A DNA stretch of 64,000 nt from Nocardia brasiliensis IFM 10847 (lineage in GTDB: Bacteria; Actinomycetota; Actinomycetes; Mycobacteriales; Mycobacteriaceae): the NCBI RefSeq assembly GCF_000710915.1, contig NZ_BAUA01000015.1:17640-81639 (forward strand), given 5' to 3'. The position numbers and the translations under genes are program-made. The stretch's first letter is position 1; each line of letters starts with the position of its first letter. Shown here one piece after another: positions 51,118 through 60,611 of this stretch. The notes below the pieces were generated by a model. That model did not search any database, was not told the DNA's origin, and was given only the letters and a program-made list of their open reading frames with translations.

Positions 51118-54100
51118 TCACTGCTCGAAGTGGTCGGCGAGATGTCCGGCCAGCCCCGCCGGGGTGGCGAACTTCCAGATGGACTTGGCGGTGAGCCGGA
51201 GTCCGAGGGCTCGTTCGATGTGGTTGCGCAGTTCCAGTGCCATCAGTGAGTCGAGGCCGCTGTCGGCGAGTGGACTGTCGGGGTCGAGAGTCGCGGTGTT
51301 GCGGCGCAGGATCTTTGCCGAGATGTCGACCAAGAACTCGGTCAACAGTGCACGGCGTTCGGGCGGCTGCGCGTCTCGGGCGGCGGCCAGCAACTCGTGC
51401 TGTGCGGTGTCGCTGCCGTCGTCCTTGCTGTCGCGAGTCGCGAGGGCGGTGAAAAACGGAGTCGTTCGCAGGCGGTCGCCGATGAACTGTTGCGCGTCGT
51501 GCAGGGGGAGGTAGCCGGTGTTCGGCCGATCGTGCCGCAGAATCCGCTCGCACGCGGCGAGTCCCTGTGCCGGAGTGATCATCGTGAATCCGCGCTCGGC
51601 CAGTCCGGCGCCGCGGCCGTGGTTCTCCCATGCGCCCCACCAGATGCTGTGGGCGCTGTCGCCGCGGCTGCGACGGTAGTGGCTGAATGCGTCGAGCCAA
51701 CTGTTGGCGGCAGCGTAGGCTCCTTGTCCCGGGTTGCCGATCATGGCGGCGGCCGACGAGTAGCTCAACCACCAGTCCAGCGGTTCGGTGGCGCTGGCTT
51801 GATCGAGGTGCCAGCCGCCGACGGCCTTGGCGGACCACACGCGGTCGAGCAATCCGTCGTCGATGTTGGCGAAGGTGGCATCGGCGATCACGGCGGCGGC
51901 GTGCGCGATGCCGCATACCGGCAGGCCCGTGCTGGTGGCCGCGGCGATCAACATGTCGGCGGTGGTCGGGTCGGTGACGTCGCCGAGTTCTACGGTGATG
52001 TCGGTGCCGCGCCTGCGCAGAGCGTCGATGGTGTCGCGCGCGTGCTCGTTCGGTCGACTGCGACCGTTGAGGACGATGCGCCCGGCGCCGTGGTCGGCCA
52101 GATGGGTGGCCAGCAGCAACCCGAGTCCGCCGAGTCCGCCGGTGATCACGTAGGCCCCGTGTGGACGGACCACGGGTACCTCGTCGGGTAGCAGGATCGC
52201 GGTGACGGTGCCCTGCTGCGGGACAGTGACGACGAGTTTCCCGGTATGCTCGGCGGCCGCCATCGTGCGCAGTGCCGACTCGAGATCGGCGAGCGGGTAG
52301 ATCGTGTGCGGTAGGGGACGAACGCCGCCGCAGACGACTTGCTCCCCGACTTCTCGCACCAATTGTGCGATCAGGCCAGGCATTGTCGCACCGATGAAGG
52401 CGAGGTCGGCGCTGGCGAAGATGATGTTGCGCCGGAACGGGGCGAGCCCGAGCTTGGCATCGGCATAGATGTCATGTCTGCCGAGTTCGATGAAACGGCC
52501 ACCGGGACGCAGCAATTCGACGCCTGCCCGAAGCGCGGGGCCGGTGAGCGAGTTGAGCACGACGTCGACGCCATCGGTCACGGTGCGGATTTCGGTGGCG
52601 AAGTCGAGGCTGCGGGAGTCGTAGACGTTCGTGATTCCGTTGTCGCGCAGCAGTTGCCGTTTGGCCTCGGTGCCCGCGGTCGCGTACACCACCGCGCCCG
52701 TGGCCTGCGCCAGCGCGATCGCGGCGGCACCGAGACCGCCGGTGGCGGAATGGATCAGGACATGCTCACCGGGCCGAATCCGGGCCAGGTGATGCAGTGC
52801 GTACCACGCGGTGAGGTACACGGTGGGCAGCGTGGCGGCTTCGGTCATGCCGAGCGTGTCCGGGATCGGGAACGCTTTTTCGGCGGCAACGGTGACGAAG
52901 GTGGCCAGCGCACCGGAGGTGAACGCGGCCACTCGATCGCCCACGCCCACGCCTCGAACGTCGGCACCGACGGCGGTGACCACTCCGGCACAGTCGTAGC
53001 CCAGATCCGGTGGCCGGCTGTCGCCAACGGGCAGCCGGTCCATGGCGTTGAGCACGTCGGTGAAATTCAAACCTGCCGCATGGACGGCGATCTCGATCTC
53101 GTCCACGTCGGGTGCCCGTCGCGGGCGGGCAGCCAACTCCATCGATCCCAGATCGCCCCGGTGCCGCGGTCTCGGTGCCATACCGTCGTAACCGAAACGG
53201 GCGGTGCGGGTTCGACGCTCGGTGTCGCGAAAGGGCGCCGGACGCAGTCGGGCCACATAGCGAACGCCCTCGCGCCACGCGACCTCGTCTTCGTTGCTCT
53301 CCGAGAGTAATTCGGCGACAAGTGCCGCGGGATCACCGGATTCGGCGGGCAAGTCGATATGTCGCGGAGCCAGTTCGGGATGCTCGGCGCCCAGTACGCG
53401 ACACAGTCCCCGCAAGGAGGCTTGCTCCAACGTCACGGTCGAGGTCCCCGGCGCCGGCTGAGCGCCTCGGGTCACCACGGACAACTGCGGCGGCCCGGCA
53501 GCGGCGTCCACCATCGCACGGACCAGGCCGATCACGCGGCGCACCCGAAGCCGGGCTCGATCCACGCCTGCGGCAGTCTCCTGCGCGGGCGGTGGCGGGC
53601 ACAGCACCACGAGGTGGTCGTAGTCGGTGACGTCGGTGGCAACAATGAGTTCCGACACCGGTGTGAACCGGATATCGCACCGCCCGCCCGCCGTGCGCAC
53701 CGCCGCTGCCAGTGCCGAAGCCAGTGCGTCGTCGGCATACTCGGTGCACAACAGCCATGTGGCCGCTGTCGTATCGACGACATCGACCGTCAGCGGTGCG
53801 GCATCCCATTCGATCGAGAGCAGTCGGGCGTCCGTCGTCTCGGATTGCTGTGCGGTGGTGCCGATTCGAGCGTCGACGACCTGCACGAGCACGGCACCGT
53901 CGGCGTCGAGGAGTTCGATATCGGCGCACGCTCCGACATCATCGATCGAACGCAGACGCGCCCGGCACCATTCGGCACGATCAGGATTGCCGAGGTGCCG
54001 CACCCGGCCGATGTGCAGTGGCAGAAACGTCGCCGGTGTGCGCAGGATGTCCGGATGCGCGCCCATCGTCTGCAGGCACAGATCGAGTAGCACCGGATGG

Positions 54101-57100
54101 ATGCCGAACCCGTCTGGAAATGCCCGCATTTCGGTGGGCATTCGGACCTGCGCCACCACCGTGTCGGATCTGCGGCCGGGCGGATGAACTGCCGCTAGAC
54201 CGGCAAAACACGGGCCGTGCAGAATGCCTTTGCGGCGTCCGATGGCGTAGACCGGATCCGGGCTCTGAGCAGGCTGCTGCTCGGCGAGCATCTCCTCGAC
54301 ATGCACGGCTCGCACCGCACCCGAAGTGCGGGTGCGGATGACCGCGACGGCCAGGGGCACCGGGCCGTCCTCGCCCGGTGCGGATATCTCGAGGGTGGCG
54401 GCGGTCGGGGTCACGACCGTCGCCCGCGTGGTCACCGTGGTGTGCTCGTCGAGCGCCAGCAGGTTCCGAAACGTCAAATCATGTATCTCGCAAGCCGTTC
54501 CGGTTTCGAAGAGGTCGGCCGCTGTTGCCAGTGTGATCTCCGCATAGCCGGCGCCCGGCATGGCCGGTGTGTCGTACACGCGATGATCAGCGAGCCACGG
54601 GTAGTTCAGCACGCCGACGTCGGCTTGCCAGAGATGCTGTCGGCCGAGACCGTCGTCGGGCAGCGTCACATGCACGCCGAGCAATGGTGCGCCCAGGCGG
54701 TGGTCTTCGGCACGGCGCAGCATCGCCGCCGGCATCCACAGCGGCCGCCTGGCCCACACCGGCAGCGGCACGTCGGCGAGCGATCCGGCCCGGTGCTGCG
54801 GCCAGCTCATCTGCACGCCGGCGCAATACGCGGCAGCGACGCGCGGCAGCAGGCCGAGCGCGGTGGTCTGATCGCGGACCGCGCTCGGCAGCGCGATCAC
54901 CTCCCGGCCGACGTGCTCGGCATTGTCGGCCACCGCGTGGGTCAGCAGCGGATGCGGAGATACTTCGATGAACGCGCGATGCCCGTCCGCCACCGCCGCC
55001 GCGAAGGCAGCGGTGAACCGGACTGGGAGCCGGACGTTGTCACTCCAATACTCGGCGTCGAAATTCGGCCGGAGTCGCGGGTCGTCGAGCACCGTGCTGT
55101 AGAACGAGACTGCTGGTTTCGCAGGGTGCAAATTGCTGAGCGCGCCCCGCAACTCGGCGAGCACCGGGTCGACCTGCCTGCTGTGGGACGCGACGTCGAC
55201 CGCGATTGCCGAGGCCTGCACGTCGGCTGCTTGCCATTTCGCCACCAGGGCATGCACCAGGTCGCGCGCACCCGAAATGACGGTGGAGGTCGGTGCGGTG
55301 AACGCTGCGATGCTGACGTCATCGCTACCGACCGTGGACAATTCGGTCGCGACCTGTTCCGCGGGCAACATCACCTGTGCCATCGCGCCGGGGCCGGGCA
55401 GCTTCGCCAACAGCCGGGATCGCCGGCAGATCACGGCCGCACCGTCGGCCGCCGACAACGCTCCCGCCACCACCGCTGCGGCGATCTCTCCCATCGAATG
55501 GCCGATCACCGCGGCCGGTTCCACACCGTGCGCCCGCCACGTCGCGGCCAACGCGACCTGCATGGCGAACAATGTCGGCTGCACGGTCGCAAAGCCCGTC
55601 ACCACCTCGTCGGCGGTCATCGCCGCGCGCACCGAGAACCCGGATTCCGCCTGCACCAGTGGGTCCAGCTCCGCGATCGTGGCGGCGAAAGCCGGTTCGG
55701 CTGCGAGCAGATGGCGCCCCATACCGGCCCATTGCGAGCCCTGGCCGGAGAACAACCACACCGGCCCGCGTCGCATCGGCACCGCGGTTCCGGTCCACGT
55801 ATCGGCGTCGGGCAGTCCGTCGGCCAGCCGGTGCAGTCGATCGAGCAACTCGGCGGGGTCTGCGGCGGCGATGACGGCACGCACTCGGCGATGCTCGCGA
55901 CGGTGTGCCAGCGTGTGCCCGACATCGCGCAGCGGCGCACCGGAAGTGTTCAACCAGTGGGCAATTCGAGTGGCCGTCGCCGCCAAGGCGGTCACCGAGC
56001 CCGCCGATAGCGGGTACAACAGCCCGGCGTCGCCGGAATCCGACACTGCGGCAACCGGTTCCGGAGCTTGCTCGACCAGCACGTGCGCGTTGGTGCCGGA
56101 CATGCCGTAAGAAGAGACCGCCGCGAGGCGGGGTCCTTTCGACGTCGGCCAGGGTGTCAGCGCCGTCGGTACGAACAGTCGGCTGTGCCGCGGATCGATC
56201 TCGGGGTTCCATTTCGTGAAGTGCAGGTTTGCCGGAATGCTGCCGTACCGCACCGCCTGCACGGCCTTGATCAAGCCTGCGATGCCGGACGCCGTCTCGC
56301 AATGTCCGATGTTGGTCTTGACAGAGCCGAGCGCACAGGGCATTTCACCGTCGCCGTAGACGGCGCGTAGGGCCGCGTACTCGATCGGATCACCGACGGC
56401 GGTGCCCGGGCCGTGGGTTTCGATCAGCGCGACCTGGCGCGGATCCACCCCGGCCTTGGCCAGCACGCGCTCCTGAAGCGAGCGCTGCCCCGCTACCGAT
56501 GGTGAGAGCATCGTGTCGGATCGGCCGTTGTTGTTCACGCCGGTCCCGGCAAGCACCGCCAGCACCCGATCGCCGTCGGCCACGGCATCGTTCAACCGTT
56601 TCAGCACGATCATTCCACAGCCTTCACCGCGGACATAGCCGTCGCCGCTCGCGTCGAACGCGTGGCAACGACCGGTCGGTGACAAGACGCCGAGCGCCGC
56701 GAACACCAAGGTGTTCTTGGCTTGCAGCGACAGCATCACGCCGCCTGCCAATGCCAGGTCCGTCTCGCCGGACCGTAGCGCCTCGGCAGCCAGGTGCACC
56801 GCGACCAGCGAGGAAGAACACGCGGTGTCCAAGGTTATGGCGGGCCCGCGCAAATCGAGGAGATAGGCGACCCGGCTCGACGAGGTGAATCGCGTGGTTC
56901 CGATGATTCCGTGCGCCGCGTCAGGACTGCGCAACCCCCGATCGAAATCCATCATGTCCATGTAGTCCTCGTAGGAACAGCCGACGACCACCGCCGTCGC
57001 CGAGCCCCGCATATCGTGCGGCGGATATCCCGCATGCTCGAGTGCCTCGCACGACGTCTCTAGTACCAACCGGAATTGCGGATCGATCAACTCGGCCTCT

Positions 57101-57357
57101 CGGTCGGTCAACCCGAAGAACTCGGGCTCGAAACCGGTGACGTCATCGATGAACGCCCCCCACCGCGAGAAGGTCTTACCCGGCACACCCGGCCTTGGGT
57201 CATAGACCGGCCCGACGTCCCAACGATCCACCGGCACTTCGGTTATCAGATCACGGCCGTCGACCAGCGCCCGCCACATCGACTCCGCCGAATCGATCCC
57301 CCCACCGAACCGACATCCGATCCCGATTATCGCGACAGCATCGGAGATTCCAGACAT
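51118..57357 (-). CDS. Single-module fully reducing type I polyketide synthase (KS-AT-DH-ER-KR-ACP)
   Basis: A 2,079-residue synthase with GGAGGG six bases before its ATG. KS (6-430) has Cys180 (DTACSS), His315 (in HGPGT, not the usual HGTGT) and His352 (NIGHCE). AT (535-840) has Ser621 (GHSMG) and VASH at 722-725, a methylmalonyl-type motif. DH (885-1165) has His925 in HRVYDTPAMP (Asp where Gly is usual) and Asp1092 in DLCLQ. ER spans about 1400-1715, KR 1735-1905 with Tyr1881, and ACP 2000-2075 with Ser2037 (DSL). No thioesterase. The order matches mycobacterial Mas/Pks2-type iterative enzymes that build methyl-branched acyl chains. Confidence 0.95.
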   Translation of the reverse strand: MSGISDAVAIIGIGCRFGGGIDSAESMWRALVDGRDLITEVPVDRWDVGPVYDPRPGVPGKTFSRWGAFIDDVTGFEPEFFGLTDREAELIDPQFRLVLETSCEALEHAGYPPHDMRGSATAVVVGCSYEDYMDMMDFDRGLRSPDAAHGIIGTTRFTSSSRVAYLLDLRGPAITLDTACSSSLVAVHLAAEALRSGETDLALAGGVMLSLQAKNTLVFAALGVLSPTGRCHAFDASGDGYVRGEGCGMIVLKRLNDAVADGDRVLAVLAGTGVNNNGRSDTMLSPSVAGQRSLQERVLAKAGVDPRQVALIETHGPGTAVGDPIEYAALRAVYGDGEMPCALGSVKTNIGHCETASGIAGLIKAVQAVRYGSIPANLHFTKWNPEIDPRHSRLFVPTALTPWPTSKGPRLAAVSSYGMSGTNAHVLVEQAPEPVAAVSDSGDAGLLYPLSAGSVTALAATATRIAHWLNTSGAPLRDVGHTLAHRREHRRVRAVIAAADPAELLDRLHRLADGLPDADTWTGTAVPMRRGPVWLFSGQGSQWAGMGRHLLAAEPAFAATIAELDPLVQAESGFSVRAAMTADEVVTGFATVQPTLFAMQVALAATWRAHGVEPAAVIGHSMGEIAAAVVAGALSAADGAAVICRRSRLLAKLPGPGAMAQVMLPAEQVATELSTVGSDDVSIAAFTAPTSTVISGARDLVHALVAKWQAADVQASAIAVDVASHSRQVDPVLAELRGALSNLHPAKPAVSFYSTVLDDPRLRPNFDAEYWSDNVRLPVRFTAAFAAAVADGHRAFIEVSPHPLLTHAVADNAEHVGREVIALPSAVRDQTTALGLLPRVAAAYCAGVQMSWPQHRAGSLADVPLPVWARRPLWMPAAMLRRAEDHRLGAPLLGVHVTLPDDGLGRQHLWQADVGVLNYPWLADHRVYDTPAMPGAGYAEITLATAADLFETGTACEIHDLTFRNLLALDEHTTVTTRATVVTPTAATLEISAPGEDGPVPLAVAVIRTRTSGAVRAVHVEEMLAEQQPAQSPDPVYAIGRRKGILHGPCFAGLAAVHPPGRRSDTVVAQVRMPTEMRAFPDGFGIHPVLLDLCLQTMGAHPDILRTPATFLPLHIGRVRHLGNPDRAEWCRARLRSIDDVGACADIELLDADGAVLVQVVDARIGTTAQQSETTDARLLSIEWDAAPLTVDVVDTTAATWLLCTEYADDALASALAAAVRTAGGRCDIRFTPVSELIVATDVTDYDHLVVLCPPPPAQETAAGVDRARLRVRRVIGLVRAMVDAAAGPPQLSVVTRGAQPAPGTSTVTLEQASLRGLCRVLGAEHPELAPRHIDLPAESGDPAALVAELLSESNEDEVAWREGVRYVARLRPAPFRDTERRTRTARFGYDGMAPRPRHRGDLGSMELAARPRRAPDVDEIEIAVHAAGLNFTDVLNAMDRLPVGDSRPPDLGYDCAGVVTAVGADVRGVGVGDRVAAFTSGALATFVTVAAEKAFPIPDTLGMTEAATLPTVYLTAWYALHHLARIRPGEHVLIHSATGGLGAAAIALAQATGAVVYATAGTEAKRQLLRDNGITNVYDSRSLDFATEIRTVTDGVDVVLNSLTGPALRAGVELLRPGGRFIELGRHDIYADAKLGLAPFRRNIIFASADLAFIGATMPGLIAQLVREVGEQVVCGGVRPLPHTIYPLADLESALRTMAAAEHTGKLVVTVPQQGTVTAILLPDEVPVVRPHGAYVITGGLGGLGLLLATHLADHGAGRIVLNGRSRPNEHARDTIDALRRRGTDITVELGDVTDPTTADMLIAAATSTGLPVCGIAHAAAVIADATFANIDDGLLDRVWSAKAVGGWHLDQASATEPLDWWLSYSSAAAMIGNPGQGAYAAANSWLDAFSHYRRSRGDSAHSIWWGAWENHGRGAGLAERGFTMITPAQGLAACERILRHDRPNTGYLPLHDAQQFIGDRLRTTPFFTALATRDSKDDGSDTAQHELLAAARDAQPPERRALLTEFLVDISAKILRRNTATLDPDSPLADSGLDSLMALELRNHIERALGLRLTAKSIWKFATPAGLAGHLADHFEQ

Positions 57358-57914
57358 AGGTCACCCTCCATACCCCGATCGTGCCGATACTTCGGCGCGC
57401 GATCGGCGCAGACCGCGATTCAGCTGCAAATTCTGGCTGGCAATTTACTGCATAGTGAAAAATACCTGGACGGTAGTAACAATCCAGCGCCCGTGTCACT
57501 GCGGTCAAGTCTCGGATCATAAATACCCAGACCCCGAGTTCGCGGACCGATCGCCGAGCGACAAAACAAGACAGCCGCCCCGTTTGTTTTCGTCGAAGAT
57601 TATGAGAGCAGCCACGCCCTTCCAATTCTTGACCGAACGACCGGTTCAAATGCGGCAATCCGCTGGAGATTTTCCCCGCGCCGCCAACCATCCTTGACAG
57701 TGCTGGACTGGTGATCGGCGTTTCTCCGGGCGCGGCCGACGTCGTCGGGTCGATCGTCTCCAAAGGTCCGGCACGGCGCTGTCGCTTGCCGCAGGTACGG
57801 GGTACGGATGTTCTACCGTCTCGCGCAACGCGCTGCGGTGAATCGCTGATCACCGCGGGCGGGCCGTTCGGGCGGTAGAGGTTTGGGGGTAGTTGGGGCG
57901 GGTAGCCGCTGGCG
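57358..57914. other. Intergenic region upstream of the PKS
   Basis: About 560 bases with no supported gene. The PKS ribosome site is at 57364-57369 (minus strand). The stretch 57440-57560 is AT-richer than its surroundings and is the likely PKS promoter zone. TTGACA occurs on the plus strand at 57694, but no good -10 follows. Confidence 0.5.
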
Positions 57915-58601
57915 ATGGACGGGAACGAGCACAGGGCAACTGGACAAGCCGGCGCGTCCGATGAGCGGGTTTCGGTGTTGTTGATCGCGGATCCGGGCAA
58001 GGCGGCTGTTGTCGCGGAACGTCTCGCGCAGCGCCTTCGAAGTCGTGATCGTCCGGAAGGCCGGTGGACGGCGTGCGTGCGCCGCAAGCCCTATCTGCCC
58101 GACGAGCAAGCGGATTTCGTCGAGGTGATCGACTCGGTCGACCCCGCAGCCGAAGACGAAGACCTCGTTGTCTACCTCACTGGTCTGCCGCGCCGCGCGG
58201 ACACCCAGCCGGTGGTCGCCGATGTCAGCGCCGACCACAAATTCGCAGTCGTTTCCTTGCCAGGCGTGGGCGGCATCGATATCGAGCGACGAGTCCGCAC
58301 CATCACCGACCTCGCGATCTCCGATATGCTCGGTGCACCGGAACTCACGCCGCCCGGTGTGGCACGACGGTTCCCGTCTACCGAGATCCCGGGTGGCACA
58401 AGATATTTCGCTCCGCCAGGGCTGCGGCGACTGCGCCTGCTGGCGGGGATGGTGCGAGCCAACCGCGGTTCAATCTCCAAGCGGCAACGCGCGCTTGGCA
58501 ATTCCTCTCGGTCGTCTCGGATCCGTGACGCAGGAGGTGAGTCGTGCCAGGCAGGTCCGCCGGCACGATCTCGGTGGCCGGCCACTCCGTCGGTGTGGTA
58601 A
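57915..58601 (+). CDS. Conserved actinobacterial protein, C-terminally truncated
   Basis: A 228-residue frame. The first ~190 residues (SVLLIADPGKAAVVAERLAQRL, DEDLVVYLTGLPRRADTQPVVADVSADHKFAVVSLPGVGG, RLRLLAGMVRANR) match a conserved family whose members, as I recall, continue after MVRANR into a C-terminal multi-helix membrane domain. Here that domain is replaced by about 40 basic, low-complexity residues and a stop. Neither alternative frame restores a hydrophobic tail. It reads as a 3'-truncated gene; the rest may still fold. Confidence 0.6.
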   Translation: MDGNEHRATGQAGASDERVSVLLIADPGKAAVVAERLAQRLRSRDRPEGRWTACVRRKPYLPDEQADFVEVIDSVDPAAEDEDLVVYLTGLPRRADTQPVVADVSADHKFAVVSLPGVGGIDIERRVRTITDLAISDMLGAPELTPPGVARRFPSTEIPGGTRYFAPPGLRRLRLLAGMVRANRGSISKRQRALGNSSRSSRIRDAGGESCQAGPPARSRWPATPSVW

Positions 58602-58639
58602 CCGGGCTGTGCAAAGTCCCTCGATGGCGGGCGGGCGAG

Positions 58640-59029
58640 TCAGGTGGACGGACTTCGCAAGGCGAGGGCCGCGCACGCGGTGGCCAGCACCCAGACGGCC
58701 GGTCCTGCGATCGCGCCGATCAGGTCGACGTAACCGGGTATCGCGAGCAGCACGAGGAAGGCCAGATCGACTACCCCGAGTACGAAGGCGTTGAGCCAGA
58801 AACCCAGACGGCTGTTGACCCGGTTCATGGTCACCGCGACGAAGATCGCCTGTGCGCCGAGCGTGGTCACGCAAATGAAGTACAGCAGGCTCTCGGCCGC
58901 CGATTCGGTGCCGGGCACGCCGTCGGCGAGGTCGCCGATCACCATGGACAAGCCGAGACCCATGTGCAGCACGCCCCACAGGACGTACAGTGCGGCAGCG
59001 GTTGTCGACCACCGACGACTAGGTGTCAC
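58640..59029 (-). CDS. Small four-helix integral membrane protein
   Basis: About 129 residues from a GTG at 59029. Four hydrophobic helices: TTAAALYVLWGVLHMGLGLSMVIGDL, YFICVTTLGAQAIFVAVTM, WLNAFVLGVVDLAFLVLLAI and LIGAIAGPAVWVLATACAALAL. The open frame upstream to 59260 is not hydrophobic and is unlikely to be coding. No family name can be given with confidence. Confidence 0.65.
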   Translation of the reverse strand: MTPSRRWSTTAAALYVLWGVLHMGLGLSMVIGDLADGVPGTESAAESLLYFICVTTLGAQAIFVAVTMNRVNSRLGFWLNAFVLGVVDLAFLVLLAIPGYVDLIGAIAGPAVWVLATACAALALRSPST

Positions 59030-59347
59030 GTCGCCCCCGACCCGTTCTGGAAAGCGTTGGCCCGTCGATATTTCCGGCCCCACGCAAAGCCTAGGCCGTC
59101 CGGGCGACGCCCGCATCGGGGTAATCACCGATTTCACGGCGCCGAAGCACCTTCTGTCCTCGGGCGGCATGAGTACGCGCGTACTCGCGACCGTGTCGGT
59201 CGTTGGCCTCGCACCGGGGCGCCGCAACGGCGAGGCAGACGTACTCGGGGGACTCTGCATTCTTCCTCGCCGGCGGAGTTGTCCAGCCCCTGAGTTTGTG
59301 GGCTCGGGGCGGGCTAACGTGGCTGAGCCGGAGGGCGACAGACAGGC
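59030..59347. other. Intergenic region
   Basis: About 320 bases upstream of the secreted protein gene and beyond the membrane protein start. I see a ribosome-like GGAGGG before 59348 and nothing else I can support. Confidence 0.4.
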
Positions 59348-59842
59348 ATGAGTCTGAAATATGTTTCCTTACAACGGTTCATGTTCCGTACGGGCGTGGT
59401 CGCGGCGGCGATAGTGGCCGGATCGAGCGGGTTCGCCGGGAGCGTCGGCGCCAACCCTGACGATCCGGTCGCGCAGTTCACCTCGACCCTCACGCGAGTG
59501 CCGGGGCCCAATTGTGCCGCGATCATCAATGCCGAGACGGTGCCGCAGCCGCAGTCCGGGACGTTCGGTGTTCGGGTGAAGATCACGCAGACCGGGGAGT
59601 TCTGCGGGGCCTATCACCTCACCGTGCACTGGCGCAACGTCGACACCGGCCTGACCAGCGGGCAGTCCCAGCGTGTCGAAGGCACCTCCGTCGTCGGAAT
59701 GCCGGACAACGTGATCACCGGCATCGGTATGGCGCCGGGTGCCGGAAAGGTGGAGGCGTGGATCGACACGTACTCCCAGGTGTATCCGCAGAATGTGGAT
59801 CTGGAACACCTCACGGGACGCGCGACGCTCACGCTCGGCTGA
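59348..59842 (+). CDS. Secreted protein of unknown function
   Basis: A 164-residue protein with an N-terminal signal (RTGVVAAAIVAGSSGFAGSVGA, cleavage near residue 35 after VGA). The mature domain is beta-rich with two cysteines (PNCAAI, EFCGAY) and conserved-looking VHWRNVDTGLTSGQSQ and GAGKVEAWIDTYSQVYP. It ends in a short strand. No enzymatic motif. It is probably an exported cell-envelope or extracellular factor. Confidence 0.65.
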   Translation: MSLKYVSLQRFMFRTGVVAAAIVAGSSGFAGSVGANPDDPVAQFTSTLTRVPGPNCAAIINAETVPQPQSGTFGVRVKITQTGEFCGAYHLTVHWRNVDTGLTSGQSQRVEGTSVVGMPDNVITGIGMAPGAGKVEAWIDTYSQVYPQNVDLEHLTGRATLTLG

Positions 59843-59930
59843 TCACGCGACGGATCGACTAGTCGGTGGCAGGGATCCTGCCACCGTTCCCGATGAAATT
59901 CCTTGCGACGGAGGGCAATTCCGGCGGGCG

Positions 59931-60305
59931 TCAGGGCGGCGGCTGATTCGGGGCGTACTGTCGCACGATCCATCGGCAGATCGCGTCGACCACGTAGGCT
60001 CGTTCGGCGTCGTCGAGTTCGCGCCCGGCGGGAATGTCGTGCCAGCGGGCCAGGCAGGTGCGGCAGCAGGTGGCGGTGGCGTGCTGGGCGACGAAGACGG
60101 GGTGTCCACGATAGGGCGTCTGCTTGCCGTCGTTGCGCGGTTCGGCCGGGGCCAGCCTGCGGGCGATCAGGTCCTCGGCGTGCTTGCGGACGGTCGCGAT
60201 CCCGCGCAGGTCGACCACCGCGCGGTCGCGCCCGCGCAGCCGGAACTTCGCGCGGAAATGATGCTGTCCGATCCGGTCCAGTCTGTCGTCGAGTTCGTCC
60301 GTCAT
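59931..60305 (-). CDS. DUF4186 family protein
   Basis: A 124-residue protein matching DUF4186: FRLRGRDRAVVDLRGIATVRKHAEDLIARRLAPAEPRNDGKQTPYRGHPVFVAQHATATCCRTCLARWHDIPAGRELDDAE. The conserved core has an HPVF/QHATATCC segment with three clustered cysteines and several His, suggesting a metal site. Function unknown; members occur widely in bacteria. Confidence 0.85.
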   Translation of the reverse strand: MTDELDDRLDRIGQHHFRAKFRLRGRDRAVVDLRGIATVRKHAEDLIARRLAPAEPRNDGKQTPYRGHPVFVAQHATATCCRTCLARWHDIPAGRELDDAERAYVVDAICRWIVRQYAPNQPPP

Positions 60306-60611
60306 GGATTCAGGACTGGTTCGTGTGCAGTGCGCGCTCCGAGAACCACCCGATACCGCGCCATCACCTGCCGCGTCTCCCCGCCTGGTCTGCGGTACGG
60401 GTCGGCTCCGATCGTCACGAAACCGACGCTACCAGCGCAGATCATCATCATCGAGCCGCGCTCGCAAGTACCTGCGATAGGCGGCAGGAGCGCGCAGCGC
60501 CGGTCCGGAATCTACCGGTGAACTTCCGGGTGTTCCCGGATGTGCTGGACGAATGTGTCCGCCTACTGTCCGTGCAGGAACCGGAAATGCGTGAAGGGAC
60601 GGCGAGTTGAT
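60306..60611. other. Intergenic region
   Basis: About 300 bases between DUF4186 (divergent) and the hydrolase lipoprotein. A small inverted repeat (CCGGG, CCCGG) sits near 60526-60540. Promoters for both genes must lie here, but I cannot assign one. Confidence 0.4.

Noticed and set aside
57694..57699. TTGACA as a sigma-A promoter of the gene at 57915
   Set aside because: No -10 sequence at the right distance, and more than 200 bases separate it from the start codon.
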